A stretch of 64,000 bases of DNA from DATCTV01 sp964400685 (GCA_964400685.1 CAYNVT010000003.1:1-64000); one strand, 5' to 3'; positions 54,039 to 63,301 are shown, counted from the stretch's first letter. Numbers and translations are program-made. The notes: generated by a model not told the origin, from the sequence alone.

Positions 54039-55097
54039 ATGAATGAACATGAGTTAATCGAACGCATATACAATCATGTAGAATCATGTGAAATCGATAA
54101 GGCAACTATTGCTTGTCTCCGACTTGCTCGAAAGGTTGGTGATTCTTTTAATACGATCGCATTTCTTCGTGAACTCTTCCCAGACAAAGATCAATTTCAA
54201 GCCGCGTTTTTTGAAGAGTTGAAGGATCTTAATAAGGAAGCGAAGCAATTCTTATGGGAAAAAACTTTGGATCATTGGATTAATGAGAGAAGCTTAGACT
54301 ACAAACTTAACACAAAAAATCATGAAGAACAAAAAGTCATTGCAATGGGCGTCGGTGAATTAATTCGGGAAGTGGAGCAAATGGAGAAAGCTATTGATGA
54401 TCTAACACTACCCAAAGGAATGGGTGAATTTGATACAGCAGCATTTACTGATCGAAATATTGAACTTAAGGGTCAAGCTCGACAGAAGATAAGGGCATGC
54501 AATACTATCCTAGAGCGAATTAGAACAAGGTGCTTAAACTATGCCACAAGAATTGAGCGGCAATTGACTGCTGCAAAAACAGCATCTGATTTCATGGCTA
54601 GTCTTGAGAATGATGTACATAATTATTATGCTGAGCGTTGTGAGTTAGTATATCAGAGACTACGCAAAGCTGCTAGCTTGATAGGATCTGAAGAAACAGA
54701 AGATCACGCTTTATTACTTACATCGATACGTAGGGCTGTAAAAGCGGTTGCAGATTATCATTTTCCACCCAGGTCTGAACTTGTAGTATGTGACGACGGA
54801 CAGAATCGTCAACTTGGAGAAGAGCAATATTTAAACCGGTTGCAAGAGTTCTGCTACACAGTCATTTCATCAAGTACCTCTGGCAAATTATTACGTGAAG
54901 AAGTAGATCATTTAGTTGCCTTTGTTCGCAGATTAAACGAAGTTGCATCCAAGGGTGTTCACGCTGAAGTTAGTGGCCTCGAAGCAAAACAGGGTTTGCT
55001 TGGTTTATACATGTTTCTGTCAAACTTGATTGCCAAATTGGAGCATAAGCAGGGAGACCAAAAAAATAGCAAACAAATAGAGGATGCTGATAAATAA
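54039..55097 (+). CDS. Uncharacterised protein of an AT-rich island (possible HEPN-like C-terminus)
   Basis: The 352-residue soluble, mostly helical protein uses AT-rich codons unlike its neighbours. The N-terminus (ELIERIYNHVES) leads to a long helical middle with coiled-coil character. The C-terminal third contains SIRRAVKAVADYHFPPR and LNEVASKGVHAEVSGLEA, a pattern I associate with uncharacterised helical proteins found with defence or mobile genes, perhaps HEPN-like. No catalytic motif of a known nuclease is seen. It stands alone. The ribosome site is weak, so translation may depend on the upstream 26-codon frame. Confidence 0.75.
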   Translation: MNEHELIERIYNHVESCEIDKATIACLRLARKVGDSFNTIAFLRELFPDKDQFQAAFFEELKDLNKEAKQFLWEKTLDHWINERSLDYKLNTKNHEEQKVIAMGVGELIREVEQMEKAIDDLTLPKGMGEFDTAAFTDRNIELKGQARQKIRACNTILERIRTRCLNYATRIERQLTAAKTASDFMASLENDVHNYYAERCELVYQRLRKAASLIGSEETEDHALLLTSIRRAVKAVADYHFPPRSELVVCDDGQNRQLGEEQYLNRLQEFCYTVISSSTSGKLLREEVDHLVAFVRRLNEVASKGVHAEVSGLEAKQGLLGLYMFLSNLIAKLEHKQGDQKNSKQIEDADK

Positions 55098-55108
55098 ACC
55101 TTTATGGA

Positions 55109-55124
55109 GACATATCAGGGACAC
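55109..55124 (+). repeat. Short repeat, copy 1 (GACATATCAGGGACAC)
   Basis: This 16-mer recurs with one change at 56716-56731, and its CAGGGAC core again at 56659. The copies flank the secreted-protein gene at 55444-56646 and may mark an inserted segment. The 346-bp gap 55098-55443 contains this, the two 35-base repeats below, and no gene that I can see. Confidence 0.45.
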
Positions 55125-55160
55125 CCTATATAGTTAGTGAAGCACATCGGGGACTCTGAT

Positions 55161-55195
55161 GAAAAAATGAGTTGCTTCATCATTAAATCATGAAC
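55161..55195 (+). repeat. 35-bp imperfect direct repeat, copy 1
   Basis: It begins GAAAAAATGA and ends ATGAAC; it matches the segment at 55339-55373 at 28 of 35 positions without gaps. Confidence 0.45.
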
Positions 55196-55338
55196 ATTCC
55201 CCAAGTTCCCAAGATATAACCTCATAGTATACCTTCCGATACCTTGACATGCTCTTACGCTGACATATACTGTAATATAATTTAAACATGTTAAAGCTTT
55301 AATGTCTTTATTTGAAAATGCATATCAGAGTCGCTTGT

Positions 55339-55373
55339 GAAAAAATGAATTGCTTTGATAATAAATTATGAAC
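55339..55373 (+). repeat. 35-bp imperfect direct repeat, copy 2
   Basis: This is the second copy of the 35-bp unit, 178 bp after the first and 70 bp before the next start codon. It could be a dispersed intergenic element or a binding site. Confidence 0.45.
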
Positions 55374-55443
55374 GCCAACAAATGCCCGCAAATTCCATTG
55401 TTTGGTCGTTCTGGAAAATACATCACTCTTTTAGGAGGTAAAC

Positions 55444-56646
55444 ATGAAAATTCAAGTACTTAAAAATGTTTTTGTTCAGCTTCCTGTTATAGTGATCGTT
55501 GTATGTTTGGTGGTATGTCCGGCAATAGCAGCCACAGAGAATGTTGCACAAGAGCAGATAAAAGCTCAATATGAGTATGAAGCCGCAATGGAAAAATTAA
55601 AAGCTGACATTGCCGAGTCTAAGAAAGTGCAAGCAGAAGCAGAAAGGGATAGTATTCTTGCACAATTACCTCCAACAAAAACAGAAGCGCTGTCAGGCGA
55701 TATAGATGCCCAGAACTTTGGTGCCGCTGGTTTAATAGTAGCTGTCGATTTGGCCAAAAAAATGGCTCCATGTCTATGTGATGCTATTGGCCAAGGTCAA
55801 ACCGTTTTGATTTATGATGCAACAACAATCTCCGGAATAATATCCGCGCAGGTTCTCGACAATCAACTAGACTGGTTTCTATCTAAATTAAATGATGCTC
55901 TCAAAGATAAAAAGCAAACAACCCCAGTCACAGATGGGACAAAAGGTATTTCCCTTTCAATAGTGACGGGATTAGCAGTTGCTGCCGGGACTACAAAATC
56001 ATTGGCTGACCTCACATCATTGTTTAAGACGAATATTACTGTGAGCAAAACGGATTTCACAGGGGCAAAATCGTTATTTCTTACCTCAATGGCCAGCAGT
56101 TGCCCGGAAAAGATAACCAGTTTGGGAGAAGGTTATGAAGGGGAGCTTGATACAGCTGAATTTGAGAAATTGAGAAAAAAATCAATGGATATTCAACAAA
56201 GCAAGGTCAAACTCGAAAACAAAATAACTGAAGTCAAAAAGCAGCTTGAAAAGGCGAATTCAAATCAGAAGATGTTATTGCAGAAAGAATTTGACGATCT
56301 ATCGGCACTAGGCATTATTGTAAACGAGTTCATTTCAATAATTAAGCCGTATGAAACAAGTGACAAATCGCCGCTGCCAATAGCTGCCAAATATCTTACA
56401 CTCTCTAACCGATCGCTCAACTCATATATTTTGGATATTGACGTTAAGTTAGAAGGACTTACTATTCTCAAAAAAAACATTTTTACCGGACAGAAGTTGA
56501 GACTCAGTGCTACCGCTATAACTTGGTATCGTCTCTATGACAAATCAGGTAAAATCATCAAGGCTGGTGTTTCAAGAGAAATGGCGAAACCAGTTAAAGT
56601 GAATCTTTGCGGTAATAAAGTTAATGATGATTTCTGGTCAAAATAA
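55444..56646 (+). CDS. Uncharacterised secreted protein
   Basis: The 400-residue protein starts at ATG 55444 after AGGAGGTAAAC. It has a long signal sequence (hydrophobic about residues 12-28, likely cleaved after AIAA). A charged coiled-coil stretch follows (about residues 36-75, Lys/Glu/Ala-rich), then a hydrophobic, glycine-bearing segment around 95-135, a second coiled coil (about 235-285) and a C-terminal beta-like part. AT-rich codon use sets it apart from flanking regions. No family recognised. Periplasmic or surface location is inferred from the signal. Confidence 0.78.
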   Translation: MKIQVLKNVFVQLPVIVIVVCLVVCPAIAATENVAQEQIKAQYEYEAAMEKLKADIAESKKVQAEAERDSILAQLPPTKTEALSGDIDAQNFGAAGLIVAVDLAKKMAPCLCDAIGQGQTVLIYDATTISGIISAQVLDNQLDWFLSKLNDALKDKKQTTPVTDGTKGISLSIVTGLAVAAGTTKSLADLTSLFKTNITVSKTDFTGAKSLFLTSMASSCPEKITSLGEGYEGELDTAEFEKLRKKSMDIQQSKVKLENKITEVKKQLEKANSNQKMLLQKEFDDLSALGIIVNEFISIIKPYETSDKSPLPIAAKYLTLSNRSLNSYILDIDVKLEGLTILKKNIFTGQKLRLSATAITWYRLYDKSGKIIKAGVSREMAKPVKVNLCGNKVNDDFWSK

Positions 56647-56715
56647 GAATTGGGGTCACAGGGACGCTGATTGGAATATTAATATCTTAGCAAATTCCAT
56701 TTACTATCAAGCCTG

Positions 56716-56731
56716 GACATATCAGGGACGC
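56716..56731 (+). repeat. Short repeat, copy 2 (GACATATCAGGGACGC)
   Basis: It differs from the copy at 55109 by one base. CAGGGACGCTG within it (56723-56733) also occurs at 56659-56669. Together they bracket the secreted-protein gene. Confidence 0.45.
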
Positions 56732-56880
56732 TGCTGCCCAAATAACTTATTAAGTCTTTTGCATAACTTTGGTTTCTAATATTTTGACTGGAGAGAAAAA
56801 TCTTAACATGTTGTTATAAATTGTTTTTATAGTCATGCTGTTCCACGAAATGACAACCTAAGCAGTTATACAAGAGTATC

Positions 56881-56908
56881 AGTCATTGAGTAAAATTACT
56901 CAATGACT
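56881..56908. repeat. Perfect 13-bp inverted repeat with 2-bp centre
   Basis: AGTCATTGAGTAA (56881-56893) and its exact complement (56896-56908) flank AA. A further TGAGTAATTT copy follows at once (56908-56917). It is the most notable element in the 427-bp non-coding gap 56647-57073, in which I see no gene. It could be an operator, a terminator for either flank, or the end of a lost mobile element. Confidence 0.5.
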
Positions 56909-57073
56909 GAGTAATTTGTAGTTTTTCTCTTAGAGAATTTTTCAGCATAGACCCGAAGGAACGGTTCAAATAACACCAAAGTAACGATATTTTTCAGAAG
57001 CGCTGATTGATTCGGAATATTATTCTTTCAAGACCTCGTTTATAAATTGTCGAATTCGCGGGTGAAGCCAATT

Positions 57074-57856
57074 CTACCCGGCCTGCACGTCCGTCTTGAA
57101 TTCCGGCCTGGTTTCAGGGGGCCAGCCGTCCGGGGTTGCACCGGTTTTAAGGTACATGAAGTTGCAGCAATCAGCTCCGCCTGCAAGCGTCTGAGTCCTT
57201 TCGAGGCGTATCTTGTAAGTCTGATACATGGGATAGTCTATAAGACAGTTGTACTTCACATATTTTTCGAGCTTCTGATTCCTGTAGAATTTCAATATGC
57301 CGCATTCCGTCATGTTTATCCCGTAGTGCATCTCTTTGGCCGGTTCGACAAAGTCGAATACGAAATCGCCGGGGTAAGTCCTTTTCTGCGACCATAGGGC
57401 GCCCTTCTTCATGTATTCCACAGCCCCGGCTGCCACCATCCATTGACCCTGCTGCTCCATCTTTTCCCTGGCAAGTTCGAACGATTGCTGCGCCATAAGA
57501 TAGATCACATAGCCTATCTCCCTTTCATTAAGACCCGCCCGCTCAAGAGGCCTGATGATGCCCATTGAATATGCGCCGCCCATGAGGAAGGAGGTATTGA
57601 AATTCTTATCCCCGCCTATCCACGGGATTACCGGTATTATTGAACGAAACCCCGTAATGCTTTCATCAATCGCCGCAGCCCCTCTCAAGTCACCCAGCTT
57701 TTCCGTGATCACGTGCCCGCAGGAATCCATCCATGAGGAAAACTCAGTCATGAGCTTCTTTTCATCATATTGGGTTGAAGGAACGCCGTTACCTGATCTT
57801 TCCGAATGTGGCGGCAGGGCCAGTGAAGTCAGAAGATCGCATCCGCATATCTTCAT
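57074..57856 (-). CDS. L-2-amino-thiazoline-4-carboxylic acid hydrolase-like protein
   Basis: The 260-residue protein starts at ATG 57854-57856 with AAGGAGG upstream. The C-terminal motif RTQTLAGGADCCNFMYLKTG with a conserved Cys pair, and the preceding MTECGILKFYR segment, match the ATC-hydrolase-like family (PF14196). The named activity converts a thiazoline to L-cysteine, but most members are uncharacterised. No signal peptide. It is the last gene of a leftward series, 28 bp after the sialidase. Confidence 0.75.
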   Translation of the reverse strand: MKICGCDLLTSLALPPHSERSGNGVPSTQYDEKKLMTEFSSWMDSCGHVITEKLGDLRGAAAIDESITGFRSIIPVIPWIGGDKNFNTSFLMGGAYSMGIIRPLERAGLNEREIGYVIYLMAQQSFELAREKMEQQGQWMVAAGAVEYMKKGALWSQKRTYPGDFVFDFVEPAKEMHYGINMTECGILKFYRNQKLEKYVKYNCLIDYPMYQTYKIRLERTQTLAGGADCCNFMYLKTGATPDGWPPETRPEFKTDVQAG

Positions 57857-57884
57857 GATGATCCTCCTTTCTTTTTCACGCAGA

Positions 57885-59426
57885 CTAACCGGGTGTTTTC
57901 AATCGCTCGCAGGGTATTTTAACCAGCATCAATCCTCCGCGATAATCGTATTTGCCCGCTTCAAAGAGCAGAAGCACGTCGCCGTTCGAGAGTGCGCAGA
58001 GCTGCGAATAGCAGGAGGGCCCGCTGTAGATTTCCATTTTTTCAGGCCAGGTCACGCCGTCGTCACGGCTGAACCTTAATGTCATGTTTCCTCTGGCGCA
58101 CCCTGCAGGGTTGCTGAAAATTACATTGCCCGGCGTTGACGGAAGTCTGATGATGGAAGCCTGTGTTTCGGCATCGATCAGGGCATTATCTGGATACTGT
58201 TTGATCCATGTCTGACCGCCGTCTCTGCTCAGGCCGACCTGTCTGGGCTGGCAGCGTTTGTAGCGGCAGTTCATATTTAGCGTTCCGTCCGCCATGATAA
58301 ATGCCTGCGGCTCTTCGCCGATGCCCAGGTCTGCCCCCTTTCGCCAGGTCTTTCCGTGATTGTCGCTGTATATCACGTGCGCCCCCTTCTTTGTGCTGGG
58401 GCCAAAGAAATATGCCGGGACTACGAGCCTGGAGTTCTTCAGCTGAATGCCTGTGCCCGGACCTGTGCCGTATTCCATGCACAGGGGTGAGCTGTCGCAT
58501 TTCAGATTGAGATCGAGTTCCTTCGTTATCTCGAAAGGCTTTTCGAAGGTCTTTCCGAAGTCAGTGCTTTTCATCATCCAGACTTCTTTGTTGTCTATGC
58601 AGTACGGCAGCCATAGCGTCTTCGTGTCGCGGTCGAAAACCGGGCAGGGGTTTCCGGCGGTACGCCCGCCCGCATCGAGAAGCACCTGTATCGGGCCCCA
58701 GGTTTTGCCGCCGTCAGTGCTGCGGCGCATCACGAGGTCGATGTCTCCCCAGTCGAGCATTACATCGGCGCGGGACTCTGCGATGGCTATGAGAATATCG
58801 CGGCCGAGATCATCCTTCATTGTGAGCATGGACGGTATGCGGTAGCCCCTGCCTTCTGGTATGCCTTTTTTGAAGAGCCACGTATGCTCAATGCCCGGGG
58901 CAAAGGCCGGGTTCCATAAAAGGAGCGTTATCCCGAATGCGGCAAACAGAAACAAAAATGCGCATCCGGATATCACCATGCCGGGAACTCCGCCGCGGCC
59001 GCCTTTTGCAGAACGGAAAAGTGCGATTACGCCGTCAATAATCAGCAGAACGCCGAAGCCGACAAATGGGAGCGACAGGACGGCAAGCTCTGCGGCATCC
59101 ATCATGTCGATTACCCAGAGGAACAGGAAAGAAAAAATGATGAGAAGAACGATTCCAAGGACAGGGTTGAGGACGGCGAAGATAATTCTGATAAGCGGAG
59201 CGGGATTTTTCTTTCTTTTGGCCGCCTCGGCGATAAGCCCGTAAAGCGAACCTGCAGTGAGCATTGCGGCAAATGTAATGAGTATCCAGGAGCCTCTGGC
59301 GATAATCTGGAATTCGCCGCCGAAGGATGTCAGCCATACGTAGACGACAGCTGAAAACAGCACGGAAAGAATGAAAACCAAAGCCCTGATTATGATATTC
59401 AGTCTCTTGCGATTTGAATCAGCCAT
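57885..59426 (-). CDS. Membrane-anchored exo-alpha-sialidase-like (BNR-repeat) protein
   Basis: The start is the ATG at 59424-59426 after GGGAGGG. The 513-residue protein has about five hydrophobic helices in residues 10-185, then a six-bladed propeller domain. The propeller carries the sialidase YRIPS motif (the Arg-triad start), SRADVMLDWGDIDL, and five Asp-boxes: STDGGKTW, STDFGKTF, SDNHGKTW, SRDGGQTW, SRDDGVTW. Sialidases release terminal sialic acid. Most are secreted; a multi-helix N-terminal membrane part is unusual. Whether all active-site residues are present cannot be fully checked by eye. Confidence 0.85.
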   Translation of the reverse strand: MADSNRKRLNIIIRALVFILSVLFSAVVYVWLTSFGGEFQIIARGSWILITFAAMLTAGSLYGLIAEAAKRKKNPAPLIRIIFAVLNPVLGIVLLIIFSFLFLWVIDMMDAAELAVLSLPFVGFGVLLIIDGVIALFRSAKGGRGGVPGMVISGCAFLFLFAAFGITLLLWNPAFAPGIEHTWLFKKGIPEGRGYRIPSMLTMKDDLGRDILIAIAESRADVMLDWGDIDLVMRRSTDGGKTWGPIQVLLDAGGRTAGNPCPVFDRDTKTLWLPYCIDNKEVWMMKSTDFGKTFEKPFEITKELDLNLKCDSSPLCMEYGTGPGTGIQLKNSRLVVPAYFFGPSTKKGAHVIYSDNHGKTWRKGADLGIGEEPQAFIMADGTLNMNCRYKRCQPRQVGLSRDGGQTWIKQYPDNALIDAETQASIIRLPSTPGNVIFSNPAGCARGNMTLRFSRDDGVTWPEKMEIYSGPSCYSQLCALSNGDVLLLFEAGKYDYRGGLMLVKIPCERLKTPG

Positions 59427-59511
59427 TATGCCCTCCCGTAAGAAATATATCATACCTTCGTCGCGACAATAAACCGGCTTTCATGTTCAGATATCGTAAA
59501 ACCGGCACGAA

Positions 59512-60792
59512 TCAATCGACAATTCTTCTTGAACCGTTCCCGTCTTTCTCAATTTTAAAAGAGTCAAGTATACCGCCGGAGGAAGTATATGCCTTGAATG
59601 AAAGATCGGATACGGTTATCGATATATGCTGGTACAGCTGAAGGTTTTCAGCCTTTACATCCGCCCACAAGGCCTTTGATTCATACATCTTGGGCCCGCT
59701 TACTGAGACTATGTAAACCGGCCCCGGGTCCTTGCCGGGCCATCTGAATATATTGGGGCTTACCCCTCTGGCGTAGGTATGGTCGTGGCCCTGAAGCACC
59801 AGATCAACTTTGTATTTATCGTAAAGCTTCCTGAAAAAGAGATTAAGGAGGAAATCTCCGGTGCGGTTTTCAGCACCTGCAAACATCGGATAGTGATGGG
59901 TGACAACAGTCCATCTGCAGGGGTTGTCTTTAAGGACATTCTCGCACCATGTCCTCTGCGCTAAAAGGAGCCTGGGGCTGCTCATGGCTGTCGTATCGAG
60001 GGAGATTATACGCACGCCCTGATAATCAATATAATACACGGTGTTTTCAAGTTCCGCATGTTCCGGACCATTTTTAGGAAAGGCAAACTGCACCTTCCAC
60101 TGAGGGGTGATGTCCAGATCATCATATTCGTGATTACCTGGCGTTGCTATGCAGTTGATTCCTGACTGCACCCAGCCGTCCGCCGCATGCCATTCGCCCC
60201 ACTCTTCATCAGAGCCGTCATTGTTTATCAGGTCTCCGGCATGAATGATGAACCTGGCATCCGGCAGTTTTGTCCGGGCACGCCTGACAACATGGGACCA
60301 CATGGAGGAAATGCTGGTCTGTGCGTCACCGAGATATATGAATGAAAACGGATCGGCTTTTAACGAGGCGGTCTGGAACTGATGCCATTCAGTCCAGACT
60401 GAACCGTCTCCGAGCCGGTAATTATAAACCGTGTCCGGGGTAAGTCCGGAAAAATTTACCGTATGATAGAGGTCAGACCAGCCCGGGCCGTTCAGGGTTT
60501 TTGTTGATGGAATATGCTGGCTGGAGTTGGCGGCGAAATAAGGCGACCCGTCTGACTGTGCTATCTGGGCCAGGGCATGGGTGACGCTGGTGTCCGTGCG
60601 CCATGTTACGGCCTGTGTTGTGGACGGATCATTCATCCAGCTTAAGATGATCCTGTCCGGACAGGCAGTTGAGGCATAGTGTCTGTTTGTTTCTGCTGCA
60701 TGGATAGATACCGGAACAAGTGCTGAAAGAGCCGCCGCAGCTCCTGAAAGTTTTATAAAACGCCTTCTGGATATGTTGCCGCTTCCTTGCAT
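59512..60792 (-). CDS. Tat-exported purple-acid-phosphatase-like metallophosphoesterase
   Basis: The 426-residue protein starts after GAGGGGGTG. The N-terminus has a Tat motif (SRRRFIKLSG) and a hydrophobic stretch to SIHAAE. A fibronectin-like domain (ILSWMNDP, VTWRTD) precedes the phosphoesterase domain with YLGDAQT, AGDLINN, GNHEYDD, THHYPMF and GHDHTY, the complete metal-binding set of purple acid phosphatases. It should act on phosphate esters in the periplasm. It lies in a leftward cluster of exported hydrolases. Confidence 0.9.
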   Translation of the reverse strand: MQGSGNISRRRFIKLSGAAAALSALVPVSIHAAETNRHYASTACPDRIILSWMNDPSTTQAVTWRTDTSVTHALAQIAQSDGSPYFAANSSQHIPSTKTLNGPGWSDLYHTVNFSGLTPDTVYNYRLGDGSVWTEWHQFQTASLKADPFSFIYLGDAQTSISSMWSHVVRRARTKLPDARFIIHAGDLINNDGSDEEWGEWHAADGWVQSGINCIATPGNHEYDDLDITPQWKVQFAFPKNGPEHAELENTVYYIDYQGVRIISLDTTAMSSPRLLLAQRTWCENVLKDNPCRWTVVTHHYPMFAGAENRTGDFLLNLFFRKLYDKYKVDLVLQGHDHTYARGVSPNIFRWPGKDPGPVYIVSVSGPKMYESKALWADVKAENLQLYQHISITVSDLSFKAYTSSGGILDSFKIEKDGNGSRRIVD

Positions 60793-60888
60793 GAGGACAC
60801 CCCCTCAATAAAATTGAGTAATATATGATCTGAGGTATAAATCTTTTTTTTATCATTATAAACAGTGATCTGATTTAATATTATTACA

Positions 60889-60923
60889 AGCCGGTAACAC
60901 CGGACACATCAGTGTTCCCGGCT
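60889..60923 (-). terminator. Terminator-like hairpin after the PHP lipoprotein gene
   Basis: A 12-bp stem with one mismatch (AGCCGGTAACAC at 60889-60900 against GTGTTCCCGGCT at 60912-60923) lies 25 bp past the stop codon, followed leftward by an AT-rich stretch. Confidence 0.5.
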
Positions 60924-60948
60924 CTATGTAAGAAGCAGTAATTGTTAC

Positions 60949-63168
60949 TTATTCAAACCAGACGGGCGCTGTTACTGCCATCTGATTTTTTTCGTCGTCA
61001 TCCAGCGTGTTTTTGCTTGTCACCCTGGCAAAGTAATATGAACCTGCTGTTGCCGGAACGGTTACCCTGTATAGAATCCATCTGGTATCCATGTATTCGG
61101 CATATTGAATGCCTGAAGGATTGAAATTGCCGTTTGCGTCATAGACGTACTTTTCGGCTGCTATAGCGCCGCCGTTGGTGATTATTTCAATGCGCTGCAC
61201 CGGTTCGTCGTCGGATATCATCAAGGAGATTTCCTGCACCATACCTGTTGCCGCAACACTCGAACCCATGAACGTGCTGCCCGACTTCAGTATGAGCCTT
61301 ATGTTCGGATCATCCGTCGAATAGACTCTCCTTGCTTTCATGGCTTCGAAAAGGCCGTTTCTTGTGAGTTCTCCGGCTAATAAAGCCGTGCGGTGACTGT
61401 TGGCTGTCGGAGTATGGTTATCCAGGTTAGAAGTCGGTGCAACCTTCCATCCCCTGTCGAGAGCGGTTATGTAATACGGGAAGTATTCGAGGTCGTTGTT
61501 GCCGACATCCTTATTTCCTGTCTCGATTCCGAAAAAGTTGTCAGACACCGAATCATAAAACGCCAGGTCACCGAATATCCCGCTTTCCCTTCCTGGATGG
61601 TTGAACTGGGCCAATGCGCCTCTCTTGTCTATCCAATTGTATATGTCGTTTATATTGAGCAGGCCCGTCAGAAGGAAGCTTGTGTAATCGCTCGTGTTGT
61701 AGATGCATATGTGGCCGGTCAGCGGATGGCTCCACTCGAAGCCTCTCATTGCAACGAAACTGCCGTCTTTGTTGTAGAGGTCCGCGACCTTGCCGTTTGT
61801 TTCCCATTCCGAAGCATTGGTAAGCGCGTCGTGATCGGTTATCACATAGAAATTCATGAGGCTGTACTGGGCCAGGATGAAATCGGTCTCCGGCGGGTTC
61901 TCTCCGTCAGACACATTAGAATGGCCGTGAATATTGCCGAAATAAAATTTGTTTCCGTCAAGCATTTCCTGCTCAATTTGAGCCAGGGTTTTAGATTCGC
62001 CGGAAACAGGTTTGACATCGCCGAACCATATAGGTGCGGTTAATGAGACCTGAGTTTTCCCGCCACTCTCAAGAGTGTTCTTACCTGTTATTCTGGCAAA
62101 ATAGTAGGAACCTGCAGCTGATGACACGCTTAACTCCCATTTAATCCATTCCCTGCCCATATACTCGACATATTCAATTCCGGTAGTATCTAGATTGCCG
62201 GCAAAGTCATACATCTCTTTCAGTGCGATTCTCATGCCCTTGTTCGTAATTATTTCAAGTCTGATAATAGGCTCGTCATCGGATACCATAAGGGTAAGTT
62301 CGGACGTACCCGCCGAAGGTGATAGTGTAGAACCCATCCATTCATTACCGGACTTGAAAATTATCCTTGTATTGATGTCATCCGTCGCATAGATGCGTCT
62401 CATCCTCATCGCATCCAGAAGTGCCGGTTCCGATAATTTTTTCGCAATCAGGGCGGTTCTGAAAGTGTTTTTTACAGCCGAAGCTTTTTCATTATTTGCT
62501 GAAGGTGCAACCTTCCAGCCTTTGTCGAGTGCGCTTACATAATACGGGTAATATTCGGAATCTGCGCAGGAATAGTCATTGTCAGCTGTTTCTATTGCAA
62601 AAATGCTGCGCGAAGCGTTTTCAGAATAGGCAAGGTCGTTGAAAACGCCTTTCTGCTCGCCCGGATGATTGAACTGAGCAAGGGCGGCATTATCGTCAAT
62701 CCATGAATAGAGCCTGTTGAGGGATTCCATTCTATAGCCTTCATTGGTAATAATATCGTCAGTGCCGATTATGCTTGCATGTCCGAAGTGGGGGTCATTA
62801 TAACAAAAACCCCTGATCGCGACAAAAGAGCCGTCTTTCGTATAAGCCTTCGATGCCTCCTTCAGTCTTTCCCATTCATCGGTGCTGATTTCGTCGCTGT
62901 TATCGGTTATGGCATAAAAGTCCATAAGGCTGTTTCTTGCCATGATGAACTGCTGCGCAAAGCCATCCCCGCCCTGTGATCCTGAGGCTCCTGATGAGCC
63001 GTTGAGGCTTCCGAAATAGATATTCATGCCGGAAAGGTTTGAAGATTCCTCTTCGATGAGTGGAATGCCATTACTTCCTTCACCACCGCACCCCGGGCCG
63101 GATATTGCAATGAAAGCCAAGGTAAATAATGCAACGATACCCCGAACGTTCCTCATAGATAAATGCAT
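60949..63168 (-). CDS. Lipoprotein with two tandem CehA/McbA-type PHP metallohydrolase domains
   Basis: The 739-residue protein starts at ATG 63166-63168 after GAGGAGGTGAT. A signal peptide leads to a lipobox-like GPGC (Cys27). Two repeats of about 345 residues follow, each a PHP-type domain plus a beta module. Repeat 2 has the metal motif HGHSNVSDG (His414, His416), ITDHDA, SHPLTGH and FNHPG. In repeat 1 the same positions read NGSSGASGS (about 56-64) and ITDNSD, so the first two metal motifs are lost while HFGHAS and FNHPG remain. One active and one degenerate domain is implied. CehA/McbA relatives hydrolyse phosphoesters or carbamates. Confidence 0.85.
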   Translation of the reverse strand: MHLSMRNVRGIVALFTLAFIAISGPGCGGEGSNGIPLIEEESSNLSGMNIYFGSLNGSSGASGSQGGDGFAQQFIMARNSLMDFYAITDNSDEISTDEWERLKEASKAYTKDGSFVAIRGFCYNDPHFGHASIIGTDDIITNEGYRMESLNRLYSWIDDNAALAQFNHPGEQKGVFNDLAYSENASRSIFAIETADNDYSCADSEYYPYYVSALDKGWKVAPSANNEKASAVKNTFRTALIAKKLSEPALLDAMRMRRIYATDDINTRIIFKSGNEWMGSTLSPSAGTSELTLMVSDDEPIIRLEIITNKGMRIALKEMYDFAGNLDTTGIEYVEYMGREWIKWELSVSSAAGSYYFARITGKNTLESGGKTQVSLTAPIWFGDVKPVSGESKTLAQIEQEMLDGNKFYFGNIHGHSNVSDGENPPETDFILAQYSLMNFYVITDHDALTNASEWETNGKVADLYNKDGSFVAMRGFEWSHPLTGHICIYNTSDYTSFLLTGLLNINDIYNWIDKRGALAQFNHPGRESGIFGDLAFYDSVSDNFFGIETGNKDVGNNDLEYFPYYITALDRGWKVAPTSNLDNHTPTANSHRTALLAGELTRNGLFEAMKARRVYSTDDPNIRLILKSGSTFMGSSVAATGMVQEISLMISDDEPVQRIEIITNGGAIAAEKYVYDANGNFNPSGIQYAEYMDTRWILYRVTVPATAGSYYFARVTSKNTLDDDEKNQMAVTAPVWFE

Positions 63169-63301
63169 AAATCACCTCCTCAATATTTTAAAAAAGTTGA
63201 AAGAGGTTAAATATGAAGTGTTAAGCCAGTATAAAGATAACGTTAATAATCCATGTTATGGGGACTGATGCAAAATGAAAGGTGCTCTGTAATATCCTGC
63301 T

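Noticed and set aside
53725..57073. CRISPR array or transposase in the AT-rich island
   Set aside because: Repeats are too few, imperfect and irregularly spaced for CRISPR, and no transposase or integrase frame is present.
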